64,000 bases of DNA, from assembly GCF_003011885.1 (NCBI RefSeq), contig NZ_PXXO01000006.1, positions 1 through 64,000 on the forward strand, read 5' to 3'. Shown here piece after piece: positions 54,455 to 64,000 of the stretch. Under the pieces are notes generated by a model, which had not been told where the DNA came from, ran no database searches, and saw nothing but the letters and a program-made list of their open reading frames with translations. Source of the stretch: Cyanobium usitatum str. Tous (lineage in GTDB: Bacteria > Cyanobacteriota > Cyanobacteriia > PCC-6307 > Cyanobiaceae). The position numbers were made by a program, and so were the translations under genes. How positions within the stretch are numbered: position 1 is the stretch's first letter; the number at the start of each line of letters is the position of its first letter.

Positions 54455-55651
54455 TTGTCAGGAGTGTCTCTGCTCAAGGGCCGGATTAATCGACAGCTTT
54501 GGCTGTTGGTGGCTCTCACAGGGGCTGCTGGATCAGCATTAATGGCTCTTCTTGCGGGATCCTTGGTGCTCTCATACAACGCCAGGGAAATTGAGCGGAG
54601 TGCCACCAATTTGGAGCGGATCCTCAGCGCGAGCATGACTGGCTACCGCCCGTTGCACGATCTGCAGCGGGATTTGCAGCGAGCAGCTGTCAATCAGGGC
54701 CTAGAGAGCGCCCTAGTTGTAGATGCTCGCGGGGTTGTGTTGGTGGCCTCAAATAATGCCTTGGTGAACCTGCCCCTGCCCCATGTGTTGCAGCTGACCG
54801 GTGAGCAGCCTTTGAGGGCGTTATTCACCGATTGCCCTAGTAAAGACGGGGTGGTGAGCTGTCTCAACCAGGACCGGCGCGTTTTTGTAGGTCCCCTGCC
54901 CTGGCTTGGTGGCGATTTCTTAGTGACGATGCGGCAGTCACCGCTGGCTCTGGAGGGCCAGGGGGGTGGTTTTGGCGATCGAGCCACGCTGATCACCGTT
55001 GTCAACCTGGACGCTCAGCGTAATGAGGCGCTTACTTTTGTGCTGCTGGTGTTTATTGCTGGCACCTTGCCCCTGATCTTTGGCTCCCTGGGTTTGTTGT
55101 TGATGCTGCGGCGCCACTTACTGCCCCAGTTGCTCAATATGGCTCAGATTGATGCCCTTTCTGGCATCTTTAATCGCCGAACTTTTATGGAGACTGCTAG
55201 AGAAGTGCTCGCTAAGGCGCGGCAAGTGGGTGTGCCTTGCTCCATGGCTTTGATCGATGTGGATCACTTCAAAGCTATCAACGACAACAATGGTCATGAA
55301 GTGGGGGACCAGGTGATTCGCCACGTCTCTAAGTTTTTGGCTGAGGCAGGACGCAGCACAGACCTGGTGGGGAGATTAGGTGGAGATGAATTCATAATCC
55401 TGTTGCAAAATCCCCGCGACCGAGCTGTGCAGATGTTGGATCGCACTCGTCAGCAGTTGCAGGTGAGCCCGCTGCGCAAGCACGACGGCGGCGTGGTGGA
55501 GGTGGAGCTTTCCGTTGGAGTTGCCTCTACGGCAGGTGCCAGCGGCTTCGACTTGGAGTTGTTAATGGCCGCTGCCGATGCCGCGCTTTACGTGGCTAAG
55601 GATCGTGGCCGCCATCAGGTGGTTTGTCTGGAAATGGAGGACACCCAATAG
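54455..55651 (+). CDS. Membrane diguanylate cyclase (GGDEF) downstream of the binding-protein pair
   Basis: The 398-residue product has a membrane helix at about residues 10-35, an extracytoplasmic sensor region of about 140 residues containing DCPSKDGVVSCL (two Cys), a second membrane segment (FVLLVFIAGTLPLIFGSLGLLLML) and a C-terminal GGDEF domain. The motif is intact (GRLGGDEFIILLQ), with an RxxD I-site (RSTD) five residues ahead. The best start is TTG 54455, with GGAG seven bases before. The extracytoplasmic region could receive a signal from the binding proteins encoded just upstream. It is convergent with the transglutaminase gene. Confidence 0.9.
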   Translation: MSGVSLLKGRINRQLWLLVALTGAAGSALMALLAGSLVLSYNAREIERSATNLERILSASMTGYRPLHDLQRDLQRAAVNQGLESALVVDARGVVLVASNNALVNLPLPHVLQLTGEQPLRALFTDCPSKDGVVSCLNQDRRVFVGPLPWLGGDFLVTMRQSPLALEGQGGGFGDRATLITVVNLDAQRNEALTFVLLVFIAGTLPLIFGSLGLLLMLRRHLLPQLLNMAQIDALSGIFNRRTFMETAREVLAKARQVGVPCSMALIDVDHFKAINDNNGHEVGDQVIRHVSKFLAEAGRSTDLVGRLGGDEFIILLQNPRDRAVQMLDRTRQQLQVSPLRKHDGGVVEVELSVGVASTAGASGFDLELLMAAADAALYVAKDRGRHQVVCLEMEDTQ

Positions 55652-55665
55652 CAGGCACCTTATGC

Positions 55666-56547
55666 CTAGGCGGACTGCATGGTTGCGGCCGGCTCTTGGA
55701 TGTCTGCCTCAATGCTCCATTCCAGCAGGCTTTCGACGCCATTCGGCCCCGAAAAGCTGCCGGTGACTGCGGCGGTCAGCTCCGGTCTGGAGGAGGTGGC
55801 CAAGGTGATGTAGCGATCGTCGATCACGCCTATGCCGCTCGGATCAAAGCCCCGCCAGCCGGCACCTGGCAGATACACCTCGGCCCAGGCGTGCAGGTCG
55901 TAGCTGTCCGGCTTTGGTTCCACCAGGTGGTAGCCGCTCACGAAGCGGGCCGGTAAACCCACGCAGCGACAGGCTTCCACCATCAGCATGGCCAGATCGC
56001 GGCAGGATCCCACCCTTTCCTTGAGGGTGCGGCCGGCGGGCCAGGCCGGACCCACGTGTCGCTGGGTGTATTTGACCCGGTCTTGGATGATTTCTACCAG
56101 CTGTTGCAAAAACATCAGCGCCCTTTGATCGCTGCCCATCAGCGCTTCCTGGGCCATGTCCACCGCGGCTGGGTCGTGCTGGCCGTTGGGTAGCCAGCCC
56201 TCCAGGCTGCCGGCCAGGTCACCGTTCAGGTGGCCCACTGGGTAGGGCAGCATCGGTTCGTTGCCCTCCAGGCAAACCTGCAGCAGCGGTGCCGGTTCCG
56301 TTTCCACCAGGCTGCTGGCCCGCACTATGAACACATCTGTTGGCCCATTGAATCGGGCCCGCAGGATTTCATCGCCGCTGGCTGCCACCAAGGGGTAGAG
56401 CCGCCCAGGCTCCGGCGTCACTACCAGCTGGAAGTCCAGTAGCCGCTGAAAGCCGTGGCCCCGTGGCTTGAGGCAGAACCGGTGCGGACCCAGCAGCACC
56501 GGGGCGCTGTAGCGGTAGGTGAAGGTGTGGGTTACGCGGGCACGCAT
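55666..56547 (-). CDS. Transglutaminase-like (papain-fold) domain protein
   Basis: The 293-residue protein has the bacterial transglutaminase N-terminal region (VTHTFTYRYSAPVLLGPHRFCLKPRGHGFQRL) and the transglutaminase-like catalytic core. The catalytic Cys is in GSCRDLAMLMVEACRCVGLPARFVSGY, the His in DLHAWAEVYLPGAGWRGFDPSG. Such proteins act as peptidases or amide hydrolases or ligases. It overlaps the alpha-E gene by 16 bases and is the third member of the conserved trio with alpha-E and circularly permuted ATP-grasp. The substrate is unknown. Confidence 0.92.
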   Translation of the reverse strand: MRARVTHTFTYRYSAPVLLGPHRFCLKPRGHGFQRLLDFQLVVTPEPGRLYPLVAASGDEILRARFNGPTDVFIVRASSLVETEPAPLLQVCLEGNEPMLPYPVGHLNGDLAGSLEGWLPNGQHDPAAVDMAQEALMGSDQRALMFLQQLVEIIQDRVKYTQRHVGPAWPAGRTLKERVGSCRDLAMLMVEACRCVGLPARFVSGYHLVEPKPDSYDLHAWAEVYLPGAGWRGFDPSGIGVIDDRYITLATSSRPELTAAVTGSFSGPNGVESLLEWSIEADIQEPAATMQSA

Positions 56548-57491
56548 GCGTGGTCGGCGATGAAGTAGCGCTGTTCGATCAGATCATGGAGCCGGTTGAG
56601 GTCGCTTTGCAGGCCGTCGATCGACTCGTGCAAACCTCCCGCAATCAGTTCATCGATGCGGCTGTAGCTCCAGCGGGCCAGGGTGAGGCCGCTGAGGCAT
56701 TCGAGCTCGTCTGGAGCTCCTGGCACCGCCTGGCCTCGCACGATTCTCAAGGTTTCGTGGATGCGCTCCAGGCAGTAGCGCACCGAGCGCGGAAAGATCG
56801 GGTCGAGCAGCAGGAAGCTGGCCACCGCCTTGGGTTCGATCGCCTGCTGGCGCGATTGACGGAACATTTGATAGGCCCCAGCGCTGCGCAGCAGGGAGAT
56901 CCACTGCAGTTCATCGAGCACGCCGCCCACCTCATCAGGTGAAGGCAGCAGCAGGAAGTACTTCACATCGAGGATGCGGGTGGTTTTTTCAGCCCGCTCC
57001 AGCACCCGCCCCAGGCGGCTGAATTGCCAGGAGAGGTCGCGGCTGAGGGTGGCATCCGTGATGCCATAAAAAAGTTGGCAGGCCCGGCGGATGTCCCGAA
57101 GTTGCTCCTGGGGAGGCTGACCCCAGAACCACTTGTTGTCGAACAGGGTCCAATAGATGTCGTTGAGCTGCTCCCACATTTCGGTGGTGATTACATCGCG
57201 GATCTGGCGAGCGTTTTCGCGGGAGATGGCGATGCAGTTCACCACGCTGTTGGGATTGGCCTCGGCCCGCACCAGAAATTCCACCACCTGCTCCGGGCGT
57301 CCTTCTGGATAAAGACGGTCGAAGAGTTCCCGATCACCACTGGCATCAACCAGGGGCAGCCAGGGCTCGGCGCTGCCGGGCGGGCAGTCGAGGGCCATCG
57401 CTTCGCTCACCTCCACAAACCGGGAGATGTTTTCGGCCCGCTCCACATAGCGGTTGATCCAATAAAGGGAGTCGGCGACGCGGCTCAGCAT
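56532..57491 (-). CDS. Alpha-E domain protein (DUF403)
   Basis: The 319-residue protein is all-helical and starts MLSRVADSLYWINRYVERAENISR, the family hallmark. LSWQFSRLGRVLERAEKTTRILDVKYFLLL is repeated later in the same style. No catalytic motif is known for this family, which is found almost only beside the ATP-grasp and transglutaminase genes and is thought to be a partner or scaffold. It overlaps the upstream ATP-grasp gene by seven bases and the transglutaminase gene by 16, so the three are translationally linked. Confidence 0.92.
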   Translation of the reverse strand: MLSRVADSLYWINRYVERAENISRFVEVSEAMALDCPPGSAEPWLPLVDASGDRELFDRLYPEGRPEQVVEFLVRAEANPNSVVNCIAISRENARQIRDVITTEMWEQLNDIYWTLFDNKWFWGQPPQEQLRDIRRACQLFYGITDATLSRDLSWQFSRLGRVLERAEKTTRILDVKYFLLLPSPDEVGGVLDELQWISLLRSAGAYQMFRQSRQQAIEPKAVASFLLLDPIFPRSVRYCLERIHETLRIVRGQAVPGAPDELECLSGLTLARWSYSRIDELIAGGLHESIDGLQSDLNRLHDLIEQRYFIADHACVPA

Positions 57492-58924
57492 GGTTGTTCA
57501 CTCACGATCCAGGTGTCCTTGCAGCCGCCACCTTGGGAAGAGTTGACCACCAGGGAACCGCGGCGCAGGGCCACCCGGGTGAGACCGCCCGGGCTTACCC
57601 AGGCTCCCCTGCCGCGCAGCACATAGGGCCGTAGATCCACGTGACAGGGGAACAGTTCGCCCTCGCTCAGCGAGGGCACGGTGGAGAGCTCGAGGGTGGG
57701 CTGGGCTACGTAGTTGCGGGGATCGGCCTGGATCTTGACGGCAAACTCGGCGATCTCCTCGCTGCTTGCGTGGGGGCCGATGAGCATGCCGTAGCCACCG
57801 GCTTCGGCCACCGCTTTCACCACCAGCTCACTGAGGTGGGCCAGCACGTAGGCCCGGTCATCCTCCCTGGAGCAGAGGTAGGTGGGTACGTTTTCAATTA
57901 TTGGATCTTCGCCGAGGTAGTAGCGGACCATCTCCGGCAGGTAGGCGTAGATCAGCTTGTCGTCGGCTACGCCGGTGCCTGGTGCGTTGGCGATTGCCAC
58001 CCGGCCGGCCCGGTAAGCCGCCATCAGGCCCCGCACCCCCAGCATCGAATCGCTGCGGAATACGGCCGGGTCGAGGAAGTCGTCGTCGATGCGCCGGTAG
58101 ATCACATCCACCGCTTCGGGCCCGGCAGTGCTGCGCATCCACACCCGGTCGTCCTGGCAGATCAGGTCGCGGCCCTCCACCAGCTGGATGCCCATCTGCT
58201 GGGCCAGGTAGCTGTGCTCGAAGTAGGCGCTGTTGAACACCCCGGGGGTGAGCAGCACCACCTTGGGGGTATCGGTCCAGGGGGCCAGCTCCCGCAGGGT
58301 CTGCAGCAGGTGGGAGGGGTAATCGTCGATGGGTTGCACGGTGCGGCCGGCAAACAGGCTCGGGAACATCCGCTTCATCACCCGGCGGTTTTCCAGGAAG
58401 TAGGCCACGCCGGAGGGACAGCGCAGGTTGTCTTCCAGCACTCGCCAGGTGCCCTGGCCATCGCGCACCAGATCCAAACCGGAGATGTGGCACCAGCGGC
58501 CCAGGGGCGGCTGGAAGCCCTGCAGTTGGGGTCGCCAGCCCTGGGAGCTCTCCACGTCCTGCCGCGGAATTACGCCGTCGTTCAGGATTTTTTGGGGTCC
58601 ATAGACATCGGCCAGAAATAGGTCGATCGCCTCTAGCCGCTGGAACAGACCTGCCTCGAGGCGTTGCCAGTCCGCGCTACCGATCAGCCGCGGCAGGGGG
58701 TCGAAGGGAAGGATGCGCTCACTCCCCTGGCGGCCCGAGTCATTGAGGCGAAAGGTGGCCCCCAGCCGCCGCAGCAACACTCCAGCGGCCGCGTGATTAC
58801 GGTTCAGTTCATCGAGGCCCAGCTGGCCCAGGGAGGAGAGCAGGGGCCGCAGGGTGCTGCGGGGTTGGTCAGGTGCACTGAAGTATTCGTCGTAGCCCCG
58901 ATTTGGTCTGTATTCCCCAAACAT
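57485..58924 (-). CDS. Circularly permuted type 2 ATP-grasp protein
   Basis: The 479-residue protein begins MFGEYRPNRGYDEYFSAPDQPR and carries GQGTWRVLEDNLRCPSGVAYFLENRRVM, DVIYRRIDDDFLDPAVFRSDSMLG and YGMLIGPHASSEEIAEF, the signatures of the DUF404/DUF407 ATP-grasp group related to glutathionylspermidine synthase. It probably forms amide bonds between a carboxylate and an amine using ATP. The substrate has not been identified for the family. It is the first gene of the trio, with 144 bases before the divergent PilZ gene. Confidence 0.92.
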   Translation of the reverse strand: MFGEYRPNRGYDEYFSAPDQPRSTLRPLLSSLGQLGLDELNRNHAAAGVLLRRLGATFRLNDSGRQGSERILPFDPLPRLIGSADWQRLEAGLFQRLEAIDLFLADVYGPQKILNDGVIPRQDVESSQGWRPQLQGFQPPLGRWCHISGLDLVRDGQGTWRVLEDNLRCPSGVAYFLENRRVMKRMFPSLFAGRTVQPIDDYPSHLLQTLRELAPWTDTPKVVLLTPGVFNSAYFEHSYLAQQMGIQLVEGRDLICQDDRVWMRSTAGPEAVDVIYRRIDDDFLDPAVFRSDSMLGVRGLMAAYRAGRVAIANAPGTGVADDKLIYAYLPEMVRYYLGEDPIIENVPTYLCSREDDRAYVLAHLSELVVKAVAEAGGYGMLIGPHASSEEIAEFAVKIQADPRNYVAQPTLELSTVPSLSEGELFPCHVDLRPYVLRGRGAWVSPGGLTRVALRRGSLVVNSSQGGGCKDTWIVSEQPC

Positions 58925-59068
58925 GCTCCATCACCTGCCATGGGGGGATCATGTCCACCCGTTGGGTTGACGCCGGTGTGGGTTGATACGGAAGGCCAGC
59001 TCCGTCCATGGCCTCTATCTTCCTTCGCCAGTAGGGTGAAGTAATGGCAGCTCCCCGGCGCTTTTGTT

Positions 59069-59580
59069 ATGCCCAGCCATCTCCCTAATCCTGCTGGCGA
59101 TGCCTCCAGACGGCCTGGTGTCTCCTGGGTAGAACCCTTCGGTAAAGATCCAGGGGGCAATGAGGCCGAAACAATCCTTACTGGGGATGAACACCTAGAA
59201 ATCCTGGGTCCCGTCGATTGTCAGCGCCGCTATGAAAGGTTGGTGGCGCCTCCCTGTCCTCCGGTGCTGATTCAGCTGCCCAGCCCAGGCAGTGAAGCTC
59301 GCACCGAGTGGTTTTATGCCGACATCCTCGACATCAGTCTCGGTGGCTTGTGCCTGCTGATCTCCGGAAACCATGACTTACAGGTAGGTCAAACACTGCA
59401 GGTTGATTTCAATGTGCATCGGACCACCGACTTGCATCGGGTGGCGGGTTTTGTGCGTTGGTTTGTTCGCTCCGGCACCTTTACCACCATGGGGGTGGGC
59501 TTCAGCGAACCCCTGCCCCAGCTTCCCCAGCTGCTGCCGGAGCGGCGCAATAGCCCGCGCGAACCCAAAGTGGTGGCTGA

Positions 59581-59584
<4 letters not shown>
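59069..59584 (+). CDS. PilZ domain protein (c-di-GMP receptor type)
   Basis: The 171-residue protein carries both c-di-GMP-binding elements of PilZ domains: an R-x3-R (RRYERL, at about residue 53) and a D-x-S-x2-G ([15 protein letters not shown]). A C-terminal beta-barrel ([23 protein letters not shown]...[12 protein letters not shown]) follows. The first 45 residues are poorly ordered. The ATG at 59069 is the first start in frame. It lies between the ATP-grasp trio and urease, about 3.4 kb from the diguanylate cyclase cluster. Its target protein is unknown. Its stop overlaps the convergent ureC stop. Confidence 0.88.
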
Positions 59585-61305
<1,721 letters not shown>

Positions 61306-61316
61306 GTGGAAAAGGG

Positions 61317-61634
61317 TTAATCGAGCGGTCCGTTGACCAGGCCGTTGAAGCCGAAGACGCGGCGCTCGCCGGCGAAGGGCACCAGCTGCACCTCGCGGCT
61401 GTCGCCGGGCTCGAAGCGAATAGCCGTGCCGGCGGGGATGTCGAGCCGCAGGCCGCGGGCGGCGTCGCGGTCAAATTTGAGCGCGCTGTTGGCTTCGTGG
61501 AAATGGAAGTGGGAGCCCACCTGCACGGGCCGGTCGCCGCTGTTGGCCACAAGCAGCGTTGTCACGGGCCGGCCGGCGTTCAGCACGATCTCACCGGGTT
61601 CGGGCAGTAGTTCACCAGGGATCAGGGGGGGCAT
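61317..61634 (-). CDS. ureB: Urease subunit beta
   Basis: The 105-residue protein starts [21 protein letters not shown] and continues with [28 protein letters not shown], the highly conserved core of the small beta subunit. [29 protein letters not shown] closes it. It is a structural subunit of the alpha-beta-gamma trimer. It sits between ureA (12 bases upstream) and ureC (11 bases downstream), in the usual order. Confidence 0.97.
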   Translation of the reverse strand: MPPLIPGELLPEPGEIVLNAGRPVTTLLVANSGDRPVQVGSHFHFHEANSALKFDRDAARGLRLDIPAGTAIRFEPGDSREVQLVPFAGERRVFGFNGLVNGPLD

Positions 61635-61646
61635 GGTTTTCGGTGA

Positions 61647-61949
61647 TCAGCGGATCGGGTCGTGCAGGGTCACGAGCTTGGTGCCGTCGGGAAACATCGC
61701 TTCGATCTGCACTTCGCTTACCAGCTCCGGAATGCCCTCCATCACCTGTTCACGGCTCAGCCAGGTGCTGCCCTCGGCCATCAGGGCGGCAACGGTCTTG
61801 CCGTCCCGGGCGCCCTCGATCACCTGGAAGCTGAGCCAGGCAACGGCCTCGGGGTGATTCAGCTTGAGGCCGCGGTTGAGCCGCCGCTCCGCCAGCAGGG
61901 CGGCGGTGACGATCAGCAGCTTGTCCTTTTCCTGGGGGGTTAGGTGCAT
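61647..61949 (-). CDS. ureA: Urease subunit gamma
   Basis: The 100-residue gamma subunit starts [23 protein letters not shown] and has [32 protein letters not shown] and VPD-like [26 protein letters not shown] at the end, all standard for UreA. Length is the norm for separate gamma subunits. It lies 37 bases after the ureD stop on the same strand. Confidence 0.97.
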   Translation of the reverse strand: MHLTPQEKDKLLIVTAALLAERRLNRGLKLNHPEAVAWLSFQVIEGARDGKTVAALMAEGSTWLSREQVMEGIPELVSEVQIEAMFPDGTKLVTLHDPIR

Positions 61950-61986
61950 GGCCCAACTTTGGCAGCTTTAGGGCGCCTTGACCCGT

Positions 61987-62913
61987 TCAGCCTGAACCCA
62001 AGGGCTGTTCCTGGAAGGGCCATACCCGCGGCAGTTCTGGGGCGCTGAGGCCGCGTGCGGCCCGGATCCGGGCCCATACCCTGGTGAACCAAAACCGGGC
62101 TGCCTGACTGGAAGGGCCGCGGTAGCGGGCGATCAGGCCCTGATCCAGGGCTCCGCAGGCCAGGTCGCCCTCCAGCCCCTGGCGGTCACTGCGGCAGTTG
62201 GCCAGTAGCTGGGCTAGGGCAGCGGCCCCCAGGGGCTGCGGCGCTGCCCACACCAGCGATCCCAGTACCGGTTGGCCCGCCATGCCGTGTTCTGCAGCGA
62301 GGCTGGCGCCGCTGATTTCCAGGGGATCCACCAGCTCCCAGCGGCGACCTTCGGGGCCGCGGCGACAAACCTGCAGCCGTGAACGCCAGCAGCCCTGGCC
62401 CAGGGTTTCGCCGGCGGCGCTGCGGCCCAGCCGTACGACGTCCATGCCCAGCCAGCTGGCCCCCGCCGCCAGCTCCACCGTGAGGTTCTGCTCCAGCAGT
62501 CCGCCGGCAAACAGCACCAGCTCCTGGGGCAGCCATTCCAGGTCGCTGCCGGCTTCAAGGCTGAAGTGCAAACTTTGGCGGGCCCACTGGCCCTGCGGCA
62601 CCAAACGGGACCGCCCCACCGTGCCATACACTTTCTGGGCCGCCACGCTGGTGAGCAGGGCTTGGCTACCTGGGGCGAGGTGGGCCCGCAGGGTGAGTTG
62701 GTCGCCCCCCACCAGGCCGCCGGCGGTGTGCAGGAGGGGCAATTCGCAGCGGCCGTCTACCTGGGGGTAGGCCCGTTGCAATTTCAGAGGGGATGTAGCC
62801 CAGCCCTGATGCACCGTGACCGGCGGCTCTCCCGGACTGCCCTGCCGGGCCGTGAACTCCAGCTCAGCGGCGCCGTGCCAGCGGCCTGCCGCAATGGTGT
62901 TGGGATGATTCAC
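61987..62913 (-). CDS. ureD: Urease accessory protein UreD
   Basis: UreD (UreH) binds apo-urease and, with UreF and UreG, guides nickel insertion. The 308-residue protein has LPLLHTAGGLVGGDQLTLRAHL, TSVAAQKVYGTVGRSRLVPQGQW and LEWLPQELVLFAGGLLEQNLTVEL, which match the family. The last third is variable. The ATG at 62913 is chosen; it is only 21 bases from the divergent ureE ATG, so the promoter for one or both must overlap coding sequence. Confidence 0.95.
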   Translation of the reverse strand: MNHPNTIAAGRWHGAAELEFTARQGSPGEPPVTVHQGWATSPLKLQRAYPQVDGRCELPLLHTAGGLVGGDQLTLRAHLAPGSQALLTSVAAQKVYGTVGRSRLVPQGQWARQSLHFSLEAGSDLEWLPQELVLFAGGLLEQNLTVELAAGASWLGMDVVRLGRSAAGETLGQGCWRSRLQVCRRGPEGRRWELVDPLEISGASLAAEHGMAGQPVLGSLVWAAPQPLGAAALAQLLANCRSDRQGLEGDLACGALDQGLIARYRGPSSQAARFWFTRVWARIRAARGLSAPELPRVWPFQEQPLGSG

Positions 62914-62934
62914 CAGGCATGCTGTTTAGAGACC

Positions 62935-63441
62935 ATGGTGCACCCGGCGATGGCCAGCTCCGAGCCTGCTGACCGGCCTTTGGTGCTGCGTGAGCGCGGG
63001 CTGGCCGCCAGCCCGGGGGCCGTTCCTGCCTTGGTGCTTGCCCTTTCGGCGGTGGAGCGCACCCAGCTGCGGGGGTTGCGTTGCACAGCCTGTGGCAGGC
63101 AGGTGCTGCTGCAGCTGCCCCGGGGGGCAGCCCTGGAACCTGGTGAGTGGCTGGCCGCCACGGTTGCTGAACCGCTGGTCCAGGTGCGGGCGGCTGCGGA
63201 GGAGCTGTTGCAGGTGCGCAGCGCCGATCCCCTGGCCCTGCTCCAGGCCGCCTATCACCTTGGCAATCGCCACGTGGCCATGGAGATTAGGGCTGGTGAG
63301 TTGCGCCTGCTCGCCGATTCCGTGCTGGCCCACCTGCTGGAGCATCGCGGCCTGCAGGTGGGCCAGCTGCAAGCTCCCTTTCAGCCCGAGTCCGGTGCCT
63401 ACGGCCCCATCCACGGCCACAGCCATAGCCATGACCACTAG
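62935..63441 (+). CDS. ureE: Urease accessory protein UreE (nickel chaperone)
   Basis: UreE is the metallochaperone delivering nickel to the urease complex. The 168-residue protein (from ATG 62935; another in-frame ATG at 62950) has RGLRCTACGRQVLLQLPRGAALEPGEWL in its N-terminal domain and AYHLGNRHVAMEIRAGELRLLADSVLAHLLEHRG in the C-terminal domain. The latter holds the conserved nickel-binding His. A His-rich tail (HGHSHSHDH) binds further nickel. Its end overlaps ureF by eleven bases. Confidence 0.94.
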   Translation: MVHPAMASSEPADRPLVLRERGLAASPGAVPALVLALSAVERTQLRGLRCTACGRQVLLQLPRGAALEPGEWLAATVAEPLVQVRAAAEELLQVRSADPLALLQAAYHLGNRHVAMEIRAGELRLLADSVLAHLLEHRGLQVGQLQAPFQPESGAYGPIHGHSHSHDH

Positions 63442-64000
63442 CCGGTTGCGCTTGTTTCAGCTGATCAGCCCAGCGCTGCCGGTGGGGGCCTTCAGTTATT
63501 CGGAGGGCTTGGAGGTGCTGGTGCAGCGCGGGCTTTTGCTGGACGGGGCTGGGGTCAGGGCCTGGCTGGAGGCTGAGCTGCAGCGCGGCACCTTGGTGCT
63601 GGAGGCGGCCAGTTTGCCCGGTTTGCTGGTGGCTGAGGCAGCCGAATTGCGCGAGCGCGATAGCTGGTTGCTGGCCCTGCGGGAGGCGGCGGAGGTGCGC
63701 GCCCAGCAGCGCCAGATGGGCGCTTCGCTGCTTGGGCTACTAGCCGACCTCGGCTTCAATCCGCCCGCCTTGAACCTGGCCTGGCCGGCAGCCTTTGCCC
63801 TGGCGGGCCGCGCCTTGGAGGTTGGCGCCACCGAGCTGGTGGAGGCCTATTTATATGGCTGGGTGGCAAACCAGCTCAGTGCGGCGTTGCGGCTGGTGCC
63901 TCTTGGGCCTACCGAGGCCCAGCGCCTGCAGCTGGGTTTGGCGCCTTTGATTGCCAAGCGGGCCCTCGAACTGGCGGCTGCCGATCCCGATCAGCTCTGG
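63431..64000 (+). CDS. ureF: Urease accessory protein UreF (cut by the right edge)
   Basis: The reading frame from ATG 63431 starts MTTSRLRLFQLISPALPVGAF and continues SYSEGLEVLVQRGLL, the conserved UreF opening. It is still open after 190 codons at the window edge. RQMGASLLGLLADLGF, AWPAAFALAGRALEV and EAYLYGWVANQLSAALRLVPLGPTEAQRL match the all-helical family. It lies downstream of ureE and overlaps it; ureG is expected next, outside the window. Confidence 0.95.
   Translation, partial: MTTSRLRLFQLISPALPVGAFSYSEGLEVLVQRGLLLDGAGVRAWLEAELQRGTLVLEAASLPGLLVAEAAELRERDSWLLALREAAEVRAQQRQMGASLLGLLADLGFNPPALNLAWPAAFALAGRALEVGATELVEAYLYGWVANQLSAALRLVPLGPTEAQRLQLGLAPLIAKRALELAAADPDQLW

Overview
The window looks like chromosomal DNA of a GC-rich unicellular picocyanobacterium of the Cyanobium/Synechococcus type. 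The evidence is a CyanoQ (PsbQ) photosystem II lipoprotein, ferredoxin-type nitrate and nitrite reductases (NarB, NirA) with NarM, an NrtABCD transporter with the cyanobacterial NrtC ATPase/sensor fusion, a cyanobacterial group 2 sigma factor, Tic20, a DUF3134 protein and a phytol-kinase-like protein. No rRNA, tRNA or CRISPR array was seen, and no gene-free stretch exceeds about 200 bases.

Layout. 1-1184 is a broken IS5-type transposase cut by the left edge. 1263-25840 is ordinary housekeeping DNA: LCP-family cell-wall ligase, purT, mraY, argG, rpsF, tic20, aroE, dnaK, a ThiO/DadA-like oxidoreductase, psbQ, purU, a B12-binding-type radical SAM protein, acnB, DAHP synthase, a phytol-kinase-like protein, a sigma factor, ppk1 and an MFS exporter, with several small unknown proteins. 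25940-35106 holds most of the molybdenum-cofactor pathway (moaC, moeA, moaE, moaD, moaB, moaA, mobA), interleaved with a Nif11-like peptide gene, an FdhF/YdeP-type molybdo-oxidoreductase, a half-size TauE/SafE permease and an MNT-HEPN pair whose HEPN gene is frameshifted. 35103-47916 is the nitrate-assimilation block: narM, narB, nrtDCBA, a TrpD2-like protein, nirA, then a HEAT-like/CbiX fusion and cobA for siroheme. A cupin gene follows.

48541-55651 is a second-messenger block, visibly more A/T-rich than its surroundings. It has an EAL protein and a GAF/degenerate-GGDEF protein that together read as one gene split at a 7-A tract, a membrane diguanylate cyclase, a tandem pair of related nitrate/taurine-type substrate-binding proteins with no permease or ATPase, and another membrane diguanylate cyclase. 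55666-58924 is the transglutaminase/alpha-E/circularly permuted ATP-grasp trio, followed by a PilZ protein. 59581-64000 is the urease cluster: ureDABC on the minus strand, ureE and ureF (cut by the right edge) on the plus strand.

How it works together. The second half is largely nitrogen supply. Nitrate enters through NrtABCD, NarB (which needs molybdopterin guanine dinucleotide) reduces it to nitrite, NirA (which needs siroheme) reduces nitrite to ammonium, and urease gives ammonium from urea. Three nitrate promoter regions carry closely related 14-base sequences of the GT-N10-AC form, a plausible NtcA signature. A strong hairpin between nrtA and nrtB probably tunes the ratio of binding protein to permease. 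The most unusual part is the pair of orphan substrate-binding proteins enclosed by c-di-GMP enzymes, which suggests a ligand-sensing c-di-GMP module rather than a transporter.
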